Shown: positions 55,166 through 64,000, counted from the first letter of the stretch. The stretch: DNA of 64,000 bases from Gammaproteobacteria bacterium (GCA_020051155.1 JAGVJK010000003.1:1-64000), one strand, 5' to 3'. Notes: generated from the letters alone by a model not told the origin. Numbers and translations are program-made.

Positions 55166-55180
55166 GAAACTCTCCTCTTT

Positions 55181-56815
55181 TTACATTTCAGTGTAGCATG
55201 GTCCGCTACCACCTTCCGGTGGGACCCATTGAATATTTTGTTTAGGATCCTTGATGTCACAGGTTTTGCATTGAATACAATTCTGAGCATTTATTTGTAA
55301 ATAAGGCGTTTGATTTTGTGTTGTCACAATTTCATAGACATTAGCCGGGCAGTAACGTGTTTCCGGACTGGCATAAAGTTGCAAATTAACTTCGATAGCC
55401 AAGGCGGGATTTGTTAACTGCAAATGACAGGGCTGGTTTTCTTCATGACGAATATTAGAAAGATAAACAGAAGACAATTTATCAAAGGTGAAAACTTGAT
55501 CCGGCTTAGGATAATTAATGGGGATACAATTTTTTGCTAATTTTAATTGCAGATAATCCGCTGGATATTGGAAAGTCCAAGGTGCGCGGCCACGTAAGAT
55601 ATAAGCGTCAAAAGCACTATAGAGCAACCCAGGCCATAATCCCTTACGAAACGCTGGGCGAATGTTACGAACTTTTTTCAATTCAGGCCACAACCAAGAT
55701 GTTTGTAACGCAGGTTTATAATCCGCAATAGTGGCGTGATTAGTGTCTGCTGATTGTAACAGCTTAAATACTTGTTTAGCCGCTTCGATAGCAGATTTCA
55801 TTGCCGTGTGTGTTCCTTTAATTTTGGCAACATTGAGAAATCCTGCACAATCACCAATCAATACACCACCAGGAAATGCTAAGGAAGGAATGGCTTGCCA
55901 GCCACCCTCACTGATGGCACGCGCACCATAACCGACCCGTGTTCCGCCCACGAATAATGGTTTAATCGCAGGGTGTAATTTAAACCGTTGTAATTCTGCA
56001 AAGGGATCTAAATAAGGATTTTCATAATCCAATCCCACCACAAAGCCAACACTTAAAAAACGTTCACCCCAATGATAGAGAAAGGAACCACCATAGGTTT
56101 TATTATCTAATGGCCAACCGACGGTATGTAAAATTTCACCGGGGTTATGTAAAGCTTTACCAATCTCCCACAATTCCTTGATGCCAATACCATAGGTTTG
56201 CGGATGTTGAGCGTCGCGTAAACCATAACGAGCTTCCAAGGTTTTTGTTAAAGAACCGCGACACCCTTCGGCAATCATCACTTGTCGAGCGTATAACGCA
56301 ATGCCTGGTTGAAACGTCGCTTTTTGCTGACCTTGCTTATCAAGTCCCATGTCGCCAGTGATAATACCCGTGACCGCGCCGGTGTCAGAATAAAGTAATT
56401 CAGTTGCGGCAAATCCCGGAAAAATATCAATACCCAAACTTTGTGCGTGTTCGCCTAACCACCGACAAAATTGACTTAAACTGATAATATAATTGCCGTG
56501 ATTATTGAGAGGGGGCGGCACTGGCAATGGGAATGCTTTATTCTCCGTGAGGTAACAGAAGCGGTCTTTGCTAGCCTGTGTATTTAGGGGTGCGCCTCGC
56601 TCTTTCCAGTCAGGAATCAATTCATCTAAGCTGCGTGTTTCAATGACAGCGCCGGAAAGAATTTGTCCGCCAATCTCTGCGGCCTTTTCCACAATACAAA
56701 TCGTGAGAGATGTCTGTTGTTGCTCAGCTAATTGTTTTAATTGGATGGCGGCGGTTAAACCTGCAGGTCCTGCACCAACAATTACCACATCGTAGCTCAT
56801 GGTTTCTCTTTGCAC
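55181..56815 (-). CDS. Electron transfer flavoprotein-ubiquinone oxidoreductase
   Basis: Passes electrons from ETF to ubiquinone at the inner membrane (544 residues). VVIVGAGPAGLTAAIQL binds FAD. The C-terminal iron-sulfur domain has Cys in RYCPANVYE and NCIQCKTCDI. GTRVGYGARAISEGG and FPGGVLIGDCAGFLN are family motifs. The GTG start at 56815 follows aggag with 7-base spacing; an ATG 15 bases later is the alternative. Divergent from etfB-etfA, its functional partners. Confidence 0.95.
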   Translation of the reverse strand: MQRETMSYDVVIVGAGPAGLTAAIQLKQLAEQQQTSLTICIVEKAAEIGGQILSGAVIETRSLDELIPDWKERGAPLNTQASKDRFCYLTENKAFPLPVPPPLNNHGNYIISLSQFCRWLGEHAQSLGIDIFPGFAATELLYSDTGAVTGIITGDMGLDKQGQQKATFQPGIALYARQVMIAEGCRGSLTKTLEARYGLRDAQHPQTYGIGIKELWEIGKALHNPGEILHTVGWPLDNKTYGGSFLYHWGERFLSVGFVVGLDYENPYLDPFAELQRFKLHPAIKPLFVGGTRVGYGARAISEGGWQAIPSLAFPGGVLIGDCAGFLNVAKIKGTHTAMKSAIEAAKQVFKLLQSADTNHATIADYKPALQTSWLWPELKKVRNIRPAFRKGLWPGLLYSAFDAYILRGRAPWTFQYPADYLQLKLAKNCIPINYPKPDQVFTFDKLSSVYLSNIRHEENQPCHLQLTNPALAIEVNLQLYASPETRYCPANVYEIVTTQNQTPYLQINAQNCIQCKTCDIKDPKQNIQWVPPEGGSGPCYTEM

Positions 56816-56852
56816 AGACGCTCTCCTAAAAATAGTCTAATGATGATGGATC

Positions 56853-56884
56853 ATCTTGACCTTGATCTTAATTAAGGTCAAGAT
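56853..56884. promoter_or_regulatory. 11-bp inverted repeat between the ETF operons
   Basis: ATCTTGACCTT (56853-56863) and AAGGTCAAGAT (56874-56884) are perfect inverted copies with a 10-base centre. It sits midway between the divergent starts, the usual place for one regulator controlling both sides. The regulator is unknown. Confidence 0.5.
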
Positions 56885-56914
56885 CGCTTGCAATTAGGTT
56901 ACATTAGGAAAAAC

Positions 56915-57664
56915 ATGAAAGTTTTAGTGGCAGTCAAACGAGTGATTGATCCTTACGTTCGCGTGAGGGTGGCAGAAGATGGAACTGGTGTCATTACCAA
57001 GAATGCAAAAATGGCGATGAACCCCTTCGATGAAATTGCCTTAGAACAGGCAATCCGTTTAAAAGAAGCGGGCTTGGTGTCTGAAATTATTTTAGTGTCT
57101 ATTGGCGAGCATGCCGGACAAGAAACTTTGCGTAAGGGCTTAGCGATGGGCGCTGATCGTGCGATTCACGTCGAAACTGACGCCACATTTCAACCGATAC
57201 AAATTGCACATATCTTAAAACAAATCGCGGATGAAGAAAAACCCATGCTTGCATTGCTGGGCAAACAAACCATTGATGGCGATCATAACCAAACAGGTCA
57301 AATGCTAGCGGCTTTATTAGATTGGCCGCAAGCAACCTTTATTTCTGAATTAACCTTAACGGCTACAACAGCAACCGCTTGCCGAGAAATTGATGGTGGA
57401 TTAGAAACCATCGAAGTAGATTTGCCGGCGGTGGTTACTGCAGATTTACGTTTAAATGAACCTCGTTATGCGTCATTGCCGAGTATAATGAAAGCAAAAA
57501 GCAAACCGCTGGTTACGCGATCTTTATCAGAATTTCCCGCTGCACAAATCGAACATATTAAAGTCTTAGCAGTGAGCGCACCGGCAGAACGAAAACCTGG
57601 TGTGCGTGTCGACAGCGTAGAAGCATTAATGGATAAACTTAAAAACGAAGCGCAGGTGATTTAA
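56915..57664 (+). CDS. etfB: Electron transfer flavoprotein, beta subunit
   Basis: Small ETF subunit (249 residues) that with EtfA accepts electrons from acyl-CoA dehydrogenases. Begins MKVLVAVKRVIDPYVRVRV; the AMP-binding loop region GKQTIDGDHNQTGQM and DLPAVVTADLRLNEPRYASLP are characteristic. ATG 56915 follows agga; an in-frame ATG 27 bases earlier is less likely. etfA starts 1 base after the stop. Confidence 0.95.
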   Translation: MKVLVAVKRVIDPYVRVRVAEDGTGVITKNAKMAMNPFDEIALEQAIRLKEAGLVSEIILVSIGEHAGQETLRKGLAMGADRAIHVETDATFQPIQIAHILKQIADEEKPMLALLGKQTIDGDHNQTGQMLAALLDWPQATFISELTLTATTATACREIDGGLETIEVDLPAVVTADLRLNEPRYASLPSIMKAKSKPLVTRSLSEFPAAQIEHIKVLAVSAPAERKPGVRVDSVEALMDKLKNEAQVI

Positions 57665-57665
57665 T

Positions 57666-58604
57666 ATGCGGGTATTAGTGATAGCAGAACATTCCCAAGA
57701 AACATGTTTTAGCGCAACGGATCATGCAGTGACAGCAGCTAAGCAATTAACAAGCGACGTCGATATTTTAATTGCAGGAGAAGGATGCAAAAAAGCAGCA
57801 GAACGCGCGGCAACCTTAGAGGGCGTAACGCAAGTCTTGTTAGCAGATCATGGGTGCTACCAGCATCAATTTGCAGAAAGCTTATCAAAACTGATCCTGA
57901 CGCTCGCGCCAGAGTATGATTATTTCATCGCAGCGGCAACGCAATTTGGCAAAAACTTAATGCCACGGGTAGCAGCGTTATTAAATGTGGCGCAGTTATC
58001 GGACGTTGTCGCCATTGAGTCGGCCGATATTTTTGTTCGTCCTTTATATGCCGGTAATGCCTTAGAGCAAGTGCAATTGTTAGATGCAAAAAAAGTTCTG
58101 ACCATCCGCGCTACTGCATTTTCTGCTACCAATCATGGGATAACCCCTGCACCTATCAAACAAATAGACACTCAAATTGATTGGAATAAAACTCGTTTTA
58201 TTCGGCAAACACTATCGCCCTGTGAACGACCCGATTTAACCACGGCGCGTATTATTGTCTCAGGTGGTCGCGGTTTGCAAAGCCAGGAAAATTTTCAATT
58301 AGTTGAACGATTGGCTGATATCTTGGGTGCCGCTGTGGGTGCTTCGCGAGCGGCAGTGGATGCCGGCTTTGCACCTAATGATTATCAAGTGGGACAAACA
58401 GGAAAAGTGGTTGCTCCTCAATTATATATTGCAGTGGGAATTTCAGGTGCCATCCAACACATTGCCGGCATGAAAGACAGCAAAGTCATTGTGGCGATCA
58501 ATCAAGATCCTGATGCAACGATTTTCAGTTATGCCGATTATGGGTTAGTGGGAGATTTATTTGAAATCCTACCCAAGCTGATTACGGCACTACAAAATCA
58601 ATAA
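57666..58604 (+). CDS. etfA: Electron transfer flavoprotein, alpha subunit
   Basis: FAD-binding ETF subunit (312 residues). The C-terminal FAD motif is complete: IIVSGGRGLQ, GASRAAVDAGF, VGQTGKVVAPQLYIAVGISGAIQH read in segments, and VAINQDPDATIF. Immediately downstream of etfB, followed 17 bases later by ald. Confidence 0.95.
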   Translation: MRVLVIAEHSQETCFSATDHAVTAAKQLTSDVDILIAGEGCKKAAERAATLEGVTQVLLADHGCYQHQFAESLSKLILTLAPEYDYFIAAATQFGKNLMPRVAALLNVAQLSDVVAIESADIFVRPLYAGNALEQVQLLDAKKVLTIRATAFSATNHGITPAPIKQIDTQIDWNKTRFIRQTLSPCERPDLTTARIIVSGGRGLQSQENFQLVERLADILGAAVGASRAAVDAGFAPNDYQVGQTGKVVAPQLYIAVGISGAIQHIAGMKDSKVIVAINQDPDATIFSYADYGLVGDLFEILPKLITALQNQ

Positions 58605-58621
58605 AATAACAGGTAGGTAAT

Positions 58622-59731
58622 ATGATCATTGGTGTTCCCAAGGAAATCAAAAGCCAAGAGTATCGTGTGGGAATGGTTCCCAACAGCGTCACTGAATTAG
58701 TGCAATTAGGGCACTCAGTGCTCGTGGAAAAAAACGCTGGTGCTGGGATCGGTATGCATGATAATGACTACAAAGCAGCAGGTGCTGTGGTGGTCGATAC
58801 TGCCGCGGAAATTTTTGCTAGAGCAGATATCATCGTAAAAGTGAAAGAACCACAGCCGCAAGAATGCGCACTCTTGCGTGAAGGACAAATACTTTTTGCT
58901 TATTTGCATTTGGCTCCTGATCCAGCACAAGCCCGCCTGTTAAAAAAATCCGGTTGTATTGCGATTGCTTACGAAACCGTAACAAATTCCTTAGGGCGAT
59001 TACCCTTGTTATCACCGATGAGTGAAGTAGCAGGACGTTTGTCCATTCAAGTAGGCGCTTCTTTTCTTGAAAAGTTCCATGGTGGTAGTGGCATTTTGCT
59101 CAGTGGCGTTCCTGGCGTCGCTGCTGGCAATGTTGTCGTGTTAGGCGGTGGCGTAGTGGGTACCAATGCTATTCGTATGGCCCTTGGACAAGAAGCCCAT
59201 GTAACCGTTCTCGATAAATCCATCGAGCGCTTACAGGAGTTACGCATGCAATTTGGTGCTCACTTAAATTTTGCTACCATCGACAATCTTGAGCATTATA
59301 TCTCTAATGCAGATTTAGTGATTGGTGCCGTCTTAGTGCCTGGTGATGCAACGCCGAAGTTGGTGCGCAGACAAATGTTATCGAAGATGCGTCCCGGATC
59401 GGTCATCGTCGATGTGGCTATTGACCAAGGTGGTTGTTTTGAAACAAGTCATCCCACCACCCATGCTGATCCCACATTTACAGTAGATGGCATTGTGCAT
59501 TATTGCGTAACGAATATGCCAGGTGCCGTGCCACGTACGGCAACCCTTGCGTTAAATAACGCAACCTTACCTTTTATTGTGGCCTTGGCGTCAAAAGGCT
59601 ATCGCAAAGCTTTGTTAGAAGATCCTCACTTAATGAATGGATTGAATGTCTACGCCGGTCATTACACTCATGAAGCTGTTGCTCATGCCCTGGGTGAAAA
59701 ATATACTGCGGCGAGCAGTTTATTAAATTAA
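58622..59731 (+). CDS. ald: Alanine dehydrogenase
   Basis: NAD-dependent oxidative deamination of L-alanine to pyruvate (369 residues). Substrate and catalytic residues match the family: Arg15, Lys75, His96 and Asp268. The nucleotide motif GGGVVGTNA begins near 175. It follows etfA by 17 bases and is likely in the same transcript, suggesting alanine use as fuel. Confidence 0.95.
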   Translation: MIIGVPKEIKSQEYRVGMVPNSVTELVQLGHSVLVEKNAGAGIGMHDNDYKAAGAVVVDTAAEIFARADIIVKVKEPQPQECALLREGQILFAYLHLAPDPAQARLLKKSGCIAIAYETVTNSLGRLPLLSPMSEVAGRLSIQVGASFLEKFHGGSGILLSGVPGVAAGNVVVLGGGVVGTNAIRMALGQEAHVTVLDKSIERLQELRMQFGAHLNFATIDNLEHYISNADLVIGAVLVPGDATPKLVRRQMLSKMRPGSVIVDVAIDQGGCFETSHPTTHADPTFTVDGIVHYCVTNMPGAVPRTATLALNNATLPFIVALASKGYRKALLEDPHLMNGLNVYAGHYTHEAVAHALGEKYTAASSLLN

Positions 59732-59751
59732 TCACATTGCTTCACACATGT

Positions 59752-59779
59752 TATCATCTCCGCCTGCGCGGAGATGATA
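59752..59779 (+). terminator. Stem-loop after ald
   Basis: A perfect 12-bp stem (59752-59763 with 59768-59779) with loop ctgc, 20 bases after the ald stop. The nearest T-run (59790 on) is 11 bases away, so it is an imperfect intrinsic terminator. Confidence 0.55.
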
Positions 59780-59877
59780 GGTGAGAAAGTTTTTACCATT
59801 CTACAGAGCCAAAGTTGAGAGGCTGTGACTAATCAGCTACCTTTATTAACAAGTTAAAAAATAGAGTGCATATATCA

Positions 59878-60819
59878 ATGAATAGAGATTATTTAGATAA
59901 AGAGGCTCTGCAAGGAGCTTTAAATGACGCCGTTATCAAGGCCTTACTCAATCAGGAAGGAGCGTTGGCTAATTACATTCCAGAATTAGAGCGAGTTGAT
60001 CCAAATAAAACCAGCATTGCTATAAAGTTTCCAAGCGGCGATATTCTCATGGCTGGAGATGCGAAAGATCATTATTTCACCTTACAAAGTGTCGCGAAAA
60101 TGATTGTACTAGCTGGCCTGTTAGAGGAAGAGGGCGCGGAGAAAGTCATTTCTTGGACGGGCATGGAGCCCACCGGTCGGGCCTTTGCCTCCATTAGTCA
60201 ATTAGAAAAATTTGGTCCAGTGCCGGCTAATCCTTTTGTAAATTCTGGAGCGATTGCTTTGTGTAATCGTATCCCAGGATCTCAAGTAGAAGATAAATTA
60301 CAATGGCTAACCCATTGGACAGAAAAATTATTTGGTGCGCCATTACCAGTGAATCAAGAAGTCTTTGAATCAGAATATCGCACAGGCGATAGAAATCGAG
60401 CTATCGCTTATTTGCTGAAAAGCAATGGTGTGCTTCGAGGTGATGTGGATGAAACGCTGCGAGTCTATTTCACTCTCTGCTCTTACCAAGCCAATGTGAT
60501 GGATGCGGCTCATTTACCCATGTTATTAGCCAATGGTGGGCGAGATGTAGAGGGGCGGCAGATATTAAATTCATCAACCTGCAAATATATCATTGCGGTT
60601 ATGGCCACCTGTGGCTTATACGATTCCTCCGGGTCGCATTTGGTACATACCGGTATGCCGGCTAAAAGCGGTGTCTCAGGGCTGGTGGTGGCTGTCGCAT
60701 TGGGTCATGCTGGCGTGGCTACGTCGAGCCCCCGATTGGATAGTAAAGGCACCAGTATTCGTGGTGAAATTATGCTCAAATCTCTCAGTAAAGCCTTAAA
60801 TTGGCATTTCGCATCTTAA
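59878..60819 (+). CDS. glsA: Glutaminase A/B family
   Basis: Hydrolyses glutamine to glutamate and ammonia; beta-lactamase-like serine fold (313 residues). Catalytic Ser71-x-x-Lys74 in FTLQSVAKM, with GRAFASI, NPFVNSGAIAL, and the late PAKSGVSGL motifs. ATG at 59878 is taken as start; an in-frame GTG at 59866 has no better ribosome-binding site. Stands alone after the ald stem-loop. Confidence 0.94.
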   Translation: MNRDYLDKEALQGALNDAVIKALLNQEGALANYIPELERVDPNKTSIAIKFPSGDILMAGDAKDHYFTLQSVAKMIVLAGLLEEEGAEKVISWTGMEPTGRAFASISQLEKFGPVPANPFVNSGAIALCNRIPGSQVEDKLQWLTHWTEKLFGAPLPVNQEVFESEYRTGDRNRAIAYLLKSNGVLRGDVDETLRVYFTLCSYQANVMDAAHLPMLLANGGRDVEGRQILNSSTCKYIIAVMATCGLYDSSGSHLVHTGMPAKSGVSGLVVAVALGHAGVATSSPRLDSKGTSIRGEIMLKSLSKALNWHFAS

Positions 60820-60922
60820 AATACAGAGTGGATAAGAAAAAGAACAAGTAAAATTCAGAGCAACTGTTGATAATCGTGCTACGCTCTAAATAGACATTGA
60901 AATTAACAGATATATTATAAAA

Positions 60923-61471
60923 ATGAATAAATATTATATTTTCTTAAATATTATTTTTATCTACTTTCCCTTATTGCTGGGGATCGTTCATTACGTGCTA
61001 TCGCGACGTCTCGGACTTTATTTCACCTTACTTTTATATTTTGCTTGGGTCAATCTTGCCATCAAAGGCACGGTCTTAGGATTGGAATTAACGATTCTTG
61101 GCCACGGCATTCTCGATCAATTTCATGGGTATGCGCAAGCTTGGTTTTTTTATTATGGAATTTTGTTACTGGTTTTTTCTGCCAGTTATTTAGTAGTCGC
61201 TGTGATCAAAAATAAAAAGTACTATTTTATTTTTTGTAAAATATATGCCGTTTTCTTATTTGTAACAGCCTTGGTTATTTTCTATTTGATGTCTAGCACA
61301 CCGCATTATCCTCTCAGAGAGAGTATTTTACTTTACGCCTTAGGCGATATACTCACTGCGATGGTTCTTTATCTATTAGCCTTTATGGGGCAGCAAAAAT
61401 TTCAGAAGCACTTAGATCACTCCGCCAAGATGGTTGTTGAAAAAAAGATTGAACAAAATCCTCCAAATTAG
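60923..61471 (+). CDS. Multi-pass membrane protein of unknown function
   Basis: 182 residues with about five membrane segments (6-27, 30-60 in one or two passes, 74-95, 103-123, 134-154) and a short charged C-terminal tail. Aromatic-rich. No family recognised. No strong ribosome-binding site is visible before the ATG. Lies between glutaminase and dienelactone hydrolase. Confidence 0.6.
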   Translation: MNKYYIFLNIIFIYFPLLLGIVHYVLSRRLGLYFTLLLYFAWVNLAIKGTVLGLELTILGHGILDQFHGYAQAWFFYYGILLLVFSASYLVVAVIKNKKYYFIFCKIYAVFLFVTALVIFYLMSSTPHYPLRESILLYALGDILTAMVLYLLAFMGQQKFQKHLDHSAKMVVEKKIEQNPPN

Positions 61472-61521
61472 GTATAGTGTTTGCCGGATGTTTTACCTTT
61501 TTATTATCAAGGGCACACACT

Positions 61522-62244
61522 ATGACTCAAACACAAAAAATTATTTATGATCATCAAGGTCATCATTATCACGGCTATGTTGCAAATCCTCCTGTCACAC
61601 AAACGCCCCAAGGCGCAGTGATCGTTGTCCATGATTGGACGGGGCAAAATGATTTTGCGCGAAAGAAAGCAGAGCAATTTGCAGAACTGGGATTTATTGG
61701 GTTCGCCTTAGATGTGTATGGTGAGGGTCGTACGGGTGAAACCAACGATGAAAAAATGGCATTGATGGCGCCCCTCATGCAAGATCGCACTCTTTTATTA
61801 TCAAGAATTCTTGCAGCTGTGGAAGCCGTAAAAGGATTACCGAATGTCGATCCGCAGCGTATTGCTGCTATCGGTTTTTGTTTTGGTGGTTTATGTGTGT
61901 TGGATTTAGCACGCAGTGGAGAGGCAATCAAAGCGGTTGTAAGTTTTCATGGGTTATTAAATGCGCCCAGTGAAAACGTTTCGAAACACATTAAAGCTCA
62001 TGTTTTAGTCTTGCATGGGCATGATGATCCCATGGTGCCATCAGAACAAGTATTAGCTTTTCAACAGGAAATGACACAAGCACAAGCTGATTGGCAAATG
62101 TGTATTTATGGCCAGACGATGCATGCCTTTACTAATCCGTTAGCCGATAATCCAGCTTTTGGTACAGTTTATAATCCTCTGACGGCAGAACGATCTTGGA
62201 TTGCTTGCACGAACTTTTTGCAAGAGACTTTAAAAGGCATATAG
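61522..62244 (+). CDS. Dienelactone hydrolase family protein
   Basis: An alpha/beta hydrolase (240 residues). Catalytic Cys120 in IGFCFGG, Asp168/169 in GHDDPMVP and His201 in TMHAF, the Cys-Asp-His set of the family. VVHDWTGQNDF and FALDVYGEG are typical. The frame extends 45 bases upstream, but ATG 61522 behind gggc is the natural start. Substrate unknown; many relatives are general detoxifying hydrolases. Confidence 0.9.
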   Translation: MTQTQKIIYDHQGHHYHGYVANPPVTQTPQGAVIVVHDWTGQNDFARKKAEQFAELGFIGFALDVYGEGRTGETNDEKMALMAPLMQDRTLLLSRILAAVEAVKGLPNVDPQRIAAIGFCFGGLCVLDLARSGEAIKAVVSFHGLLNAPSENVSKHIKAHVLVLHGHDDPMVPSEQVLAFQQEMTQAQADWQMCIYGQTMHAFTNPLADNPAFGTVYNPLTAERSWIACTNFLQETLKGI

Positions 62245-62368
62245 GCAATGTCTCACAAGGTTTTGGGATTCTAGCGGTATCCAATCTAACTTAGCTTTGT
62301 TATCTTGGTGCAGTCATTGTTGCTATCTTACATGGATGTAAGAAGGCGAATGCTCATTGTACACACAG

Positions 62369-62426
62369 GGCCTGAAACACGGACCTTGGTATATTTAAAA
62401 AGTATATCAAGGCCGTGTTTTAGGCC
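62369..62426 (+). terminator. Long hairpin after the dienelactone hydrolase gene
   Basis: About 24 base pairs with one bulged A and a few G-T pairs (62369-62393 with 62403-62426), loop of 9. It is followed by tgttta rather than a clean T-run. Probably transcription end or mRNA stabiliser. The rest of the 62245-62470 gap holds nothing else I can support. Confidence 0.55.
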
Positions 62427-62473
62427 TGTTTAGTGCCTAAAAATTTATTTCTCATTTTCCAAACATTGTAGCG

Positions 62474-62516
62474 ATACCTTCGTGATAAAGGTATACTGCA
62501 CAAGTTCAATTGTGCA
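62474..62516 (+). promoter_or_regulatory. Promoter and leader hairpins of the second YiiX-like gene
   Basis: An inverted repeat ATACCTT/AAGGTAT (62474-62480, 62488-62494) overlaps a candidate -10 TATACT (62492-62497). A second perfect stem, TGCACAA/TTGTGCA (62497-62503, 62510-62516), ends right at the ribosome-binding site agagg. These could control transcription and translation respectively. Confidence 0.4.
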
Positions 62517-62527
62517 GAGGAAAAAGA

Positions 62528-63310
62528 ATGAAGGGTTATCTAAAGGATCGATTGATTAATTGGTTAATGACTGAAACACCAAACCCGCGAGCAAGTCTTT
62601 CAGACTTTGATCGCTTACGACATGTTTTACATCCTTGCGACGTGCTATTGATTGAAGGGCGCAGTCGTATTAGTCGTTACATTCGTCGCTTAACCGGTAG
62701 TCCATGGTCTCATGCTGCACTCTACGTTGGTCATATACAAGATGTGGAAGATCCAGAATTAAAACGACGTTTGGTGGAGTATTGTCCAGATATATTAGAT
62801 GATCAATTAATTATTGAAAGTGTATTGGGACTAGGTACTATTGTTTCCTCCATAAAAAAATACTCGCACTATCATATTCGTATTGCTCGACCAGGTGGTG
62901 TCAGCCATCAGGATGCGCAGCGAGTCATTGCTCATGCCATTGAGCGTCTGGGTTCTGATTATGATGTGTCAAATATTTTAGAACTGGCGACCTTTTTTAT
63001 GCCATGGTGGTTGCTGGGATTGTTTGTTCAACATCATCCCATTGGCGTGTTACCTAGCAATACGAACAAAGAAATTTGTTCCAGCATGATTGCCGAAGCG
63101 TTTCAATCCATTCATTTCCCCATATTACCCTTGATCAATGCTCAAGAATCCGGTGAACCAGTCTTTACACCGACTCACCCTCGATTATTCGCGCCCTGTG
63201 ATTTTGATTTTTCTCCTTTCTTTGAAATTGTGAAATATCCCATTGTCGGTATGACCTATGGTCATTTGCCCTGGGCTGAAGCTGGGGTTTATGATTATCA
63301 TCGAAGATAG
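62528..63310 (+). CDS. YiiX/YebB-like cysteine hydrolase, paralog of 21307
   Basis: 260 residues, clearly related to the protein at 21307-22371 throughout, including CDVLLIEGRSRISRYIRRLT, SPWSHAALYVGH, IIESVLGLGT and EICSSMIAEAFQS. Catalytic candidates: His62, Glu97 and Cys184. It lacks the acidic tail of the paralog. ATG 62528 follows agagg. The DUF1460-like gene starts 18 bases later, so two cysteine-hydrolase-fold proteins probably share a transcript. Substrate unknown; no signal peptide. Confidence 0.8.
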   Translation: MKGYLKDRLINWLMTETPNPRASLSDFDRLRHVLHPCDVLLIEGRSRISRYIRRLTGSPWSHAALYVGHIQDVEDPELKRRLVEYCPDILDDQLIIESVLGLGTIVSSIKKYSHYHIRIARPGGVSHQDAQRVIAHAIERLGSDYDVSNILELATFFMPWWLLGLFVQHHPIGVLPSNTNKEICSSMIAEAFQSIHFPILPLINAQESGEPVFTPTHPRLFAPCDFDFSPFFEIVKYPIVGMTYGHLPWAEAGVYDYHRR

Positions 63311-63328
63311 CGTAGGTAACTTTACGTC

Positions 63329-64000
63329 ATGAAATTTTTTAAGATATTGTTACGGGTATTATTGGGATTCATCTCACTTCAAGTGTGGGCGAGTAATGGG
63401 AATAATCATTTTTCCACTAAACCTTTCACTTTATTAGATGAAAAAAAACATGAAGCGACGGTAGAGCAGGCTAATGAAGACATTACAGCCATCTTGTTAA
63501 AGTTAAACGAGCTTCGAAAGACAACTGCTAAAGGTGATGCAGAGAAAGAACAAGAGCTACTTCTAATTTTACAGCCTTTTTTATCTCGCCCTTATCTAGC
63601 CTTAGGTGCACAAGGGGAAAGTAATTGGCCGGTGCGCACCAAGGATGGCAGCATTGAGCGTGAGCACATACAACAAGATCCTGTTTATCGCACCGATGCT
63701 TTTAATTGCGCTACTTTGGTAGAGACGGGGCTTGCATTGATGAATTCAAGCAGTTTGTCAGAATTTAAGAAAAGCATTGTGAATGTTGAGTATGGCGCTG
63801 CGCAGTTACCAGAATCAGAAGCTTTACGCTATTGCAATCGAAATAATTTCACAAGCAAAGATTTAAATCCAGTTAATCAACAACATCATTATATTCAAGA
63901 TATCACGACGCAGATGCCATTTCCCATCACGACCCAAACGGTCAGCGCTTGGATTGATCCAGAAAAATGGTTTTTGCATCTAGGAAAAGATTTAAGGAGC
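63329..64000 (+). CDS. DUF1460-like exported amidase-fold protein, cut by window end
   Basis: An open frame of 224 codons running off the window. Residues 1-21 are a Sec signal peptide ending VWA. FNCATLVETGLAL (with Cys) and, later, RYCNRNNFTSKDLNPVN resemble the DUF1460 pattern of a catalytic Cys followed by an N-x-F-x-x-D-W-like segment. The family has the NlpC/P60 fold and some members are peptidoglycan amidases. It should act in the periplasm or outside the cell. Follows the YiiX-like gene by 18 bases. The assignment is by motif only. Confidence 0.7.
   Translation, partial: MKFFKILLRVLLGFISLQVWASNGNNHFSTKPFTLLDEKKHEATVEQANEDITAILLKLNELRKTTAKGDAEKEQELLLILQPFLSRPYLALGAQGESNWPVRTKDGSIEREHIQQDPVYRTDAFNCATLVETGLALMNSSSLSEFKKSIVNVEYGAAQLPESEALRYCNRNNFTSKDLNPVNQQHHYIQDITTQMPFPITTQTVSAWIDPEKWFLHLGKDLRS

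Overview
The window is chromosomal DNA from a moderately AT-rich gammaproteobacterium, most likely a host-associated member of the Legionellales (Legionella/Coxiella side). The housekeeping gene orders rne/rluC, rpmF-plsX-fabH-fabD-fabG-acpP-fabF-tmk-holB-tatD and mltD/yafS/rnhA/dnaQ are gammaproteobacterial. Between them lie genes typical of intracellular bacteria: a 1985-residue ankyrin protein, a 210-residue protein ending in a CaaX box, two YiiX-type hydrolases, a large HAD-like protein, a PmrAB/QseBC-type two-component system and a PmrA-box-like promoter. The genus cannot be settled from the sequence alone. No rRNA, tRNA, insertion sequence, phage gene or CRISPR array was seen.

Layout. 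0.3-5 kb: a small glycine-zipper lipoprotein, then class Ia ribonucleotide reductase nrdA-nrdB on the minus strand behind a promoter with paired NrdR-like boxes and DnaA boxes. 5-11 kb (mostly minus): a Cys/Met-metabolism PLP enzyme, a secreted Asp/Ser-rich protein, a 59-residue protein, then sodB-argD-yciA and mltD. 11-14.3 kb (plus): methyltransferase, rnhA, dnaQ, nhaA in an overlapping run. 14.3-22.4 kb (minus): an accessory block with the CaaX protein, the ankyrin giant and a YiiX-like hydrolase. 22.5-28.7 kb (minus): purB, htpX, acnA and a GNAT plus cyclic-nucleotide-binding fusion. 28.9-29.1 kb: a palindromic repeat. 29.1-35.5 kb (mostly minus): mnmA, a two-component system, a degenerate uracil-DNA glycosylase, a Trm112-like protein (plus strand) and a short RNase E.

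36-45.5 kb (plus): rluC, then the ribosome/fatty-acid/replication cluster. Compared with Escherichia coli it lacks yceF, yceD, pabC and mltG. 45.7-52 kb: clpA without clpS, a PmrA-box-controlled tandem-repeat protein, and a convergent HAD-like protein. 52-54.4 kb: family 4 uracil-DNA glycosylase, rmuC and a small membrane protein. 54.4-54.7 kb: a nested palindromic element. 54.7-59.7 kb: an energy-metabolism module with a thioesterase and ETF-ubiquinone oxidoreductase on one strand, and etfB-etfA-ald divergent from them around an 11-bp inverted repeat. 59.9-64 kb (plus): glutaminase, a membrane protein, dienelactone hydrolase, a second YiiX-like hydrolase and a DUF1460-like exported protein cut by the window end.

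How it may work together. The nrd, fab and DNA-repair genes are core. The accessory proteins (ankyrin, CaaX, tandem-repeat and HAD-like) look like candidate secreted effectors. The PmrA-type regulator at 31.7-32.3 kb and the PmrA-box-like site at 48.0 kb suggest that at least one of them is under that regulator; this is inference from motif and context.
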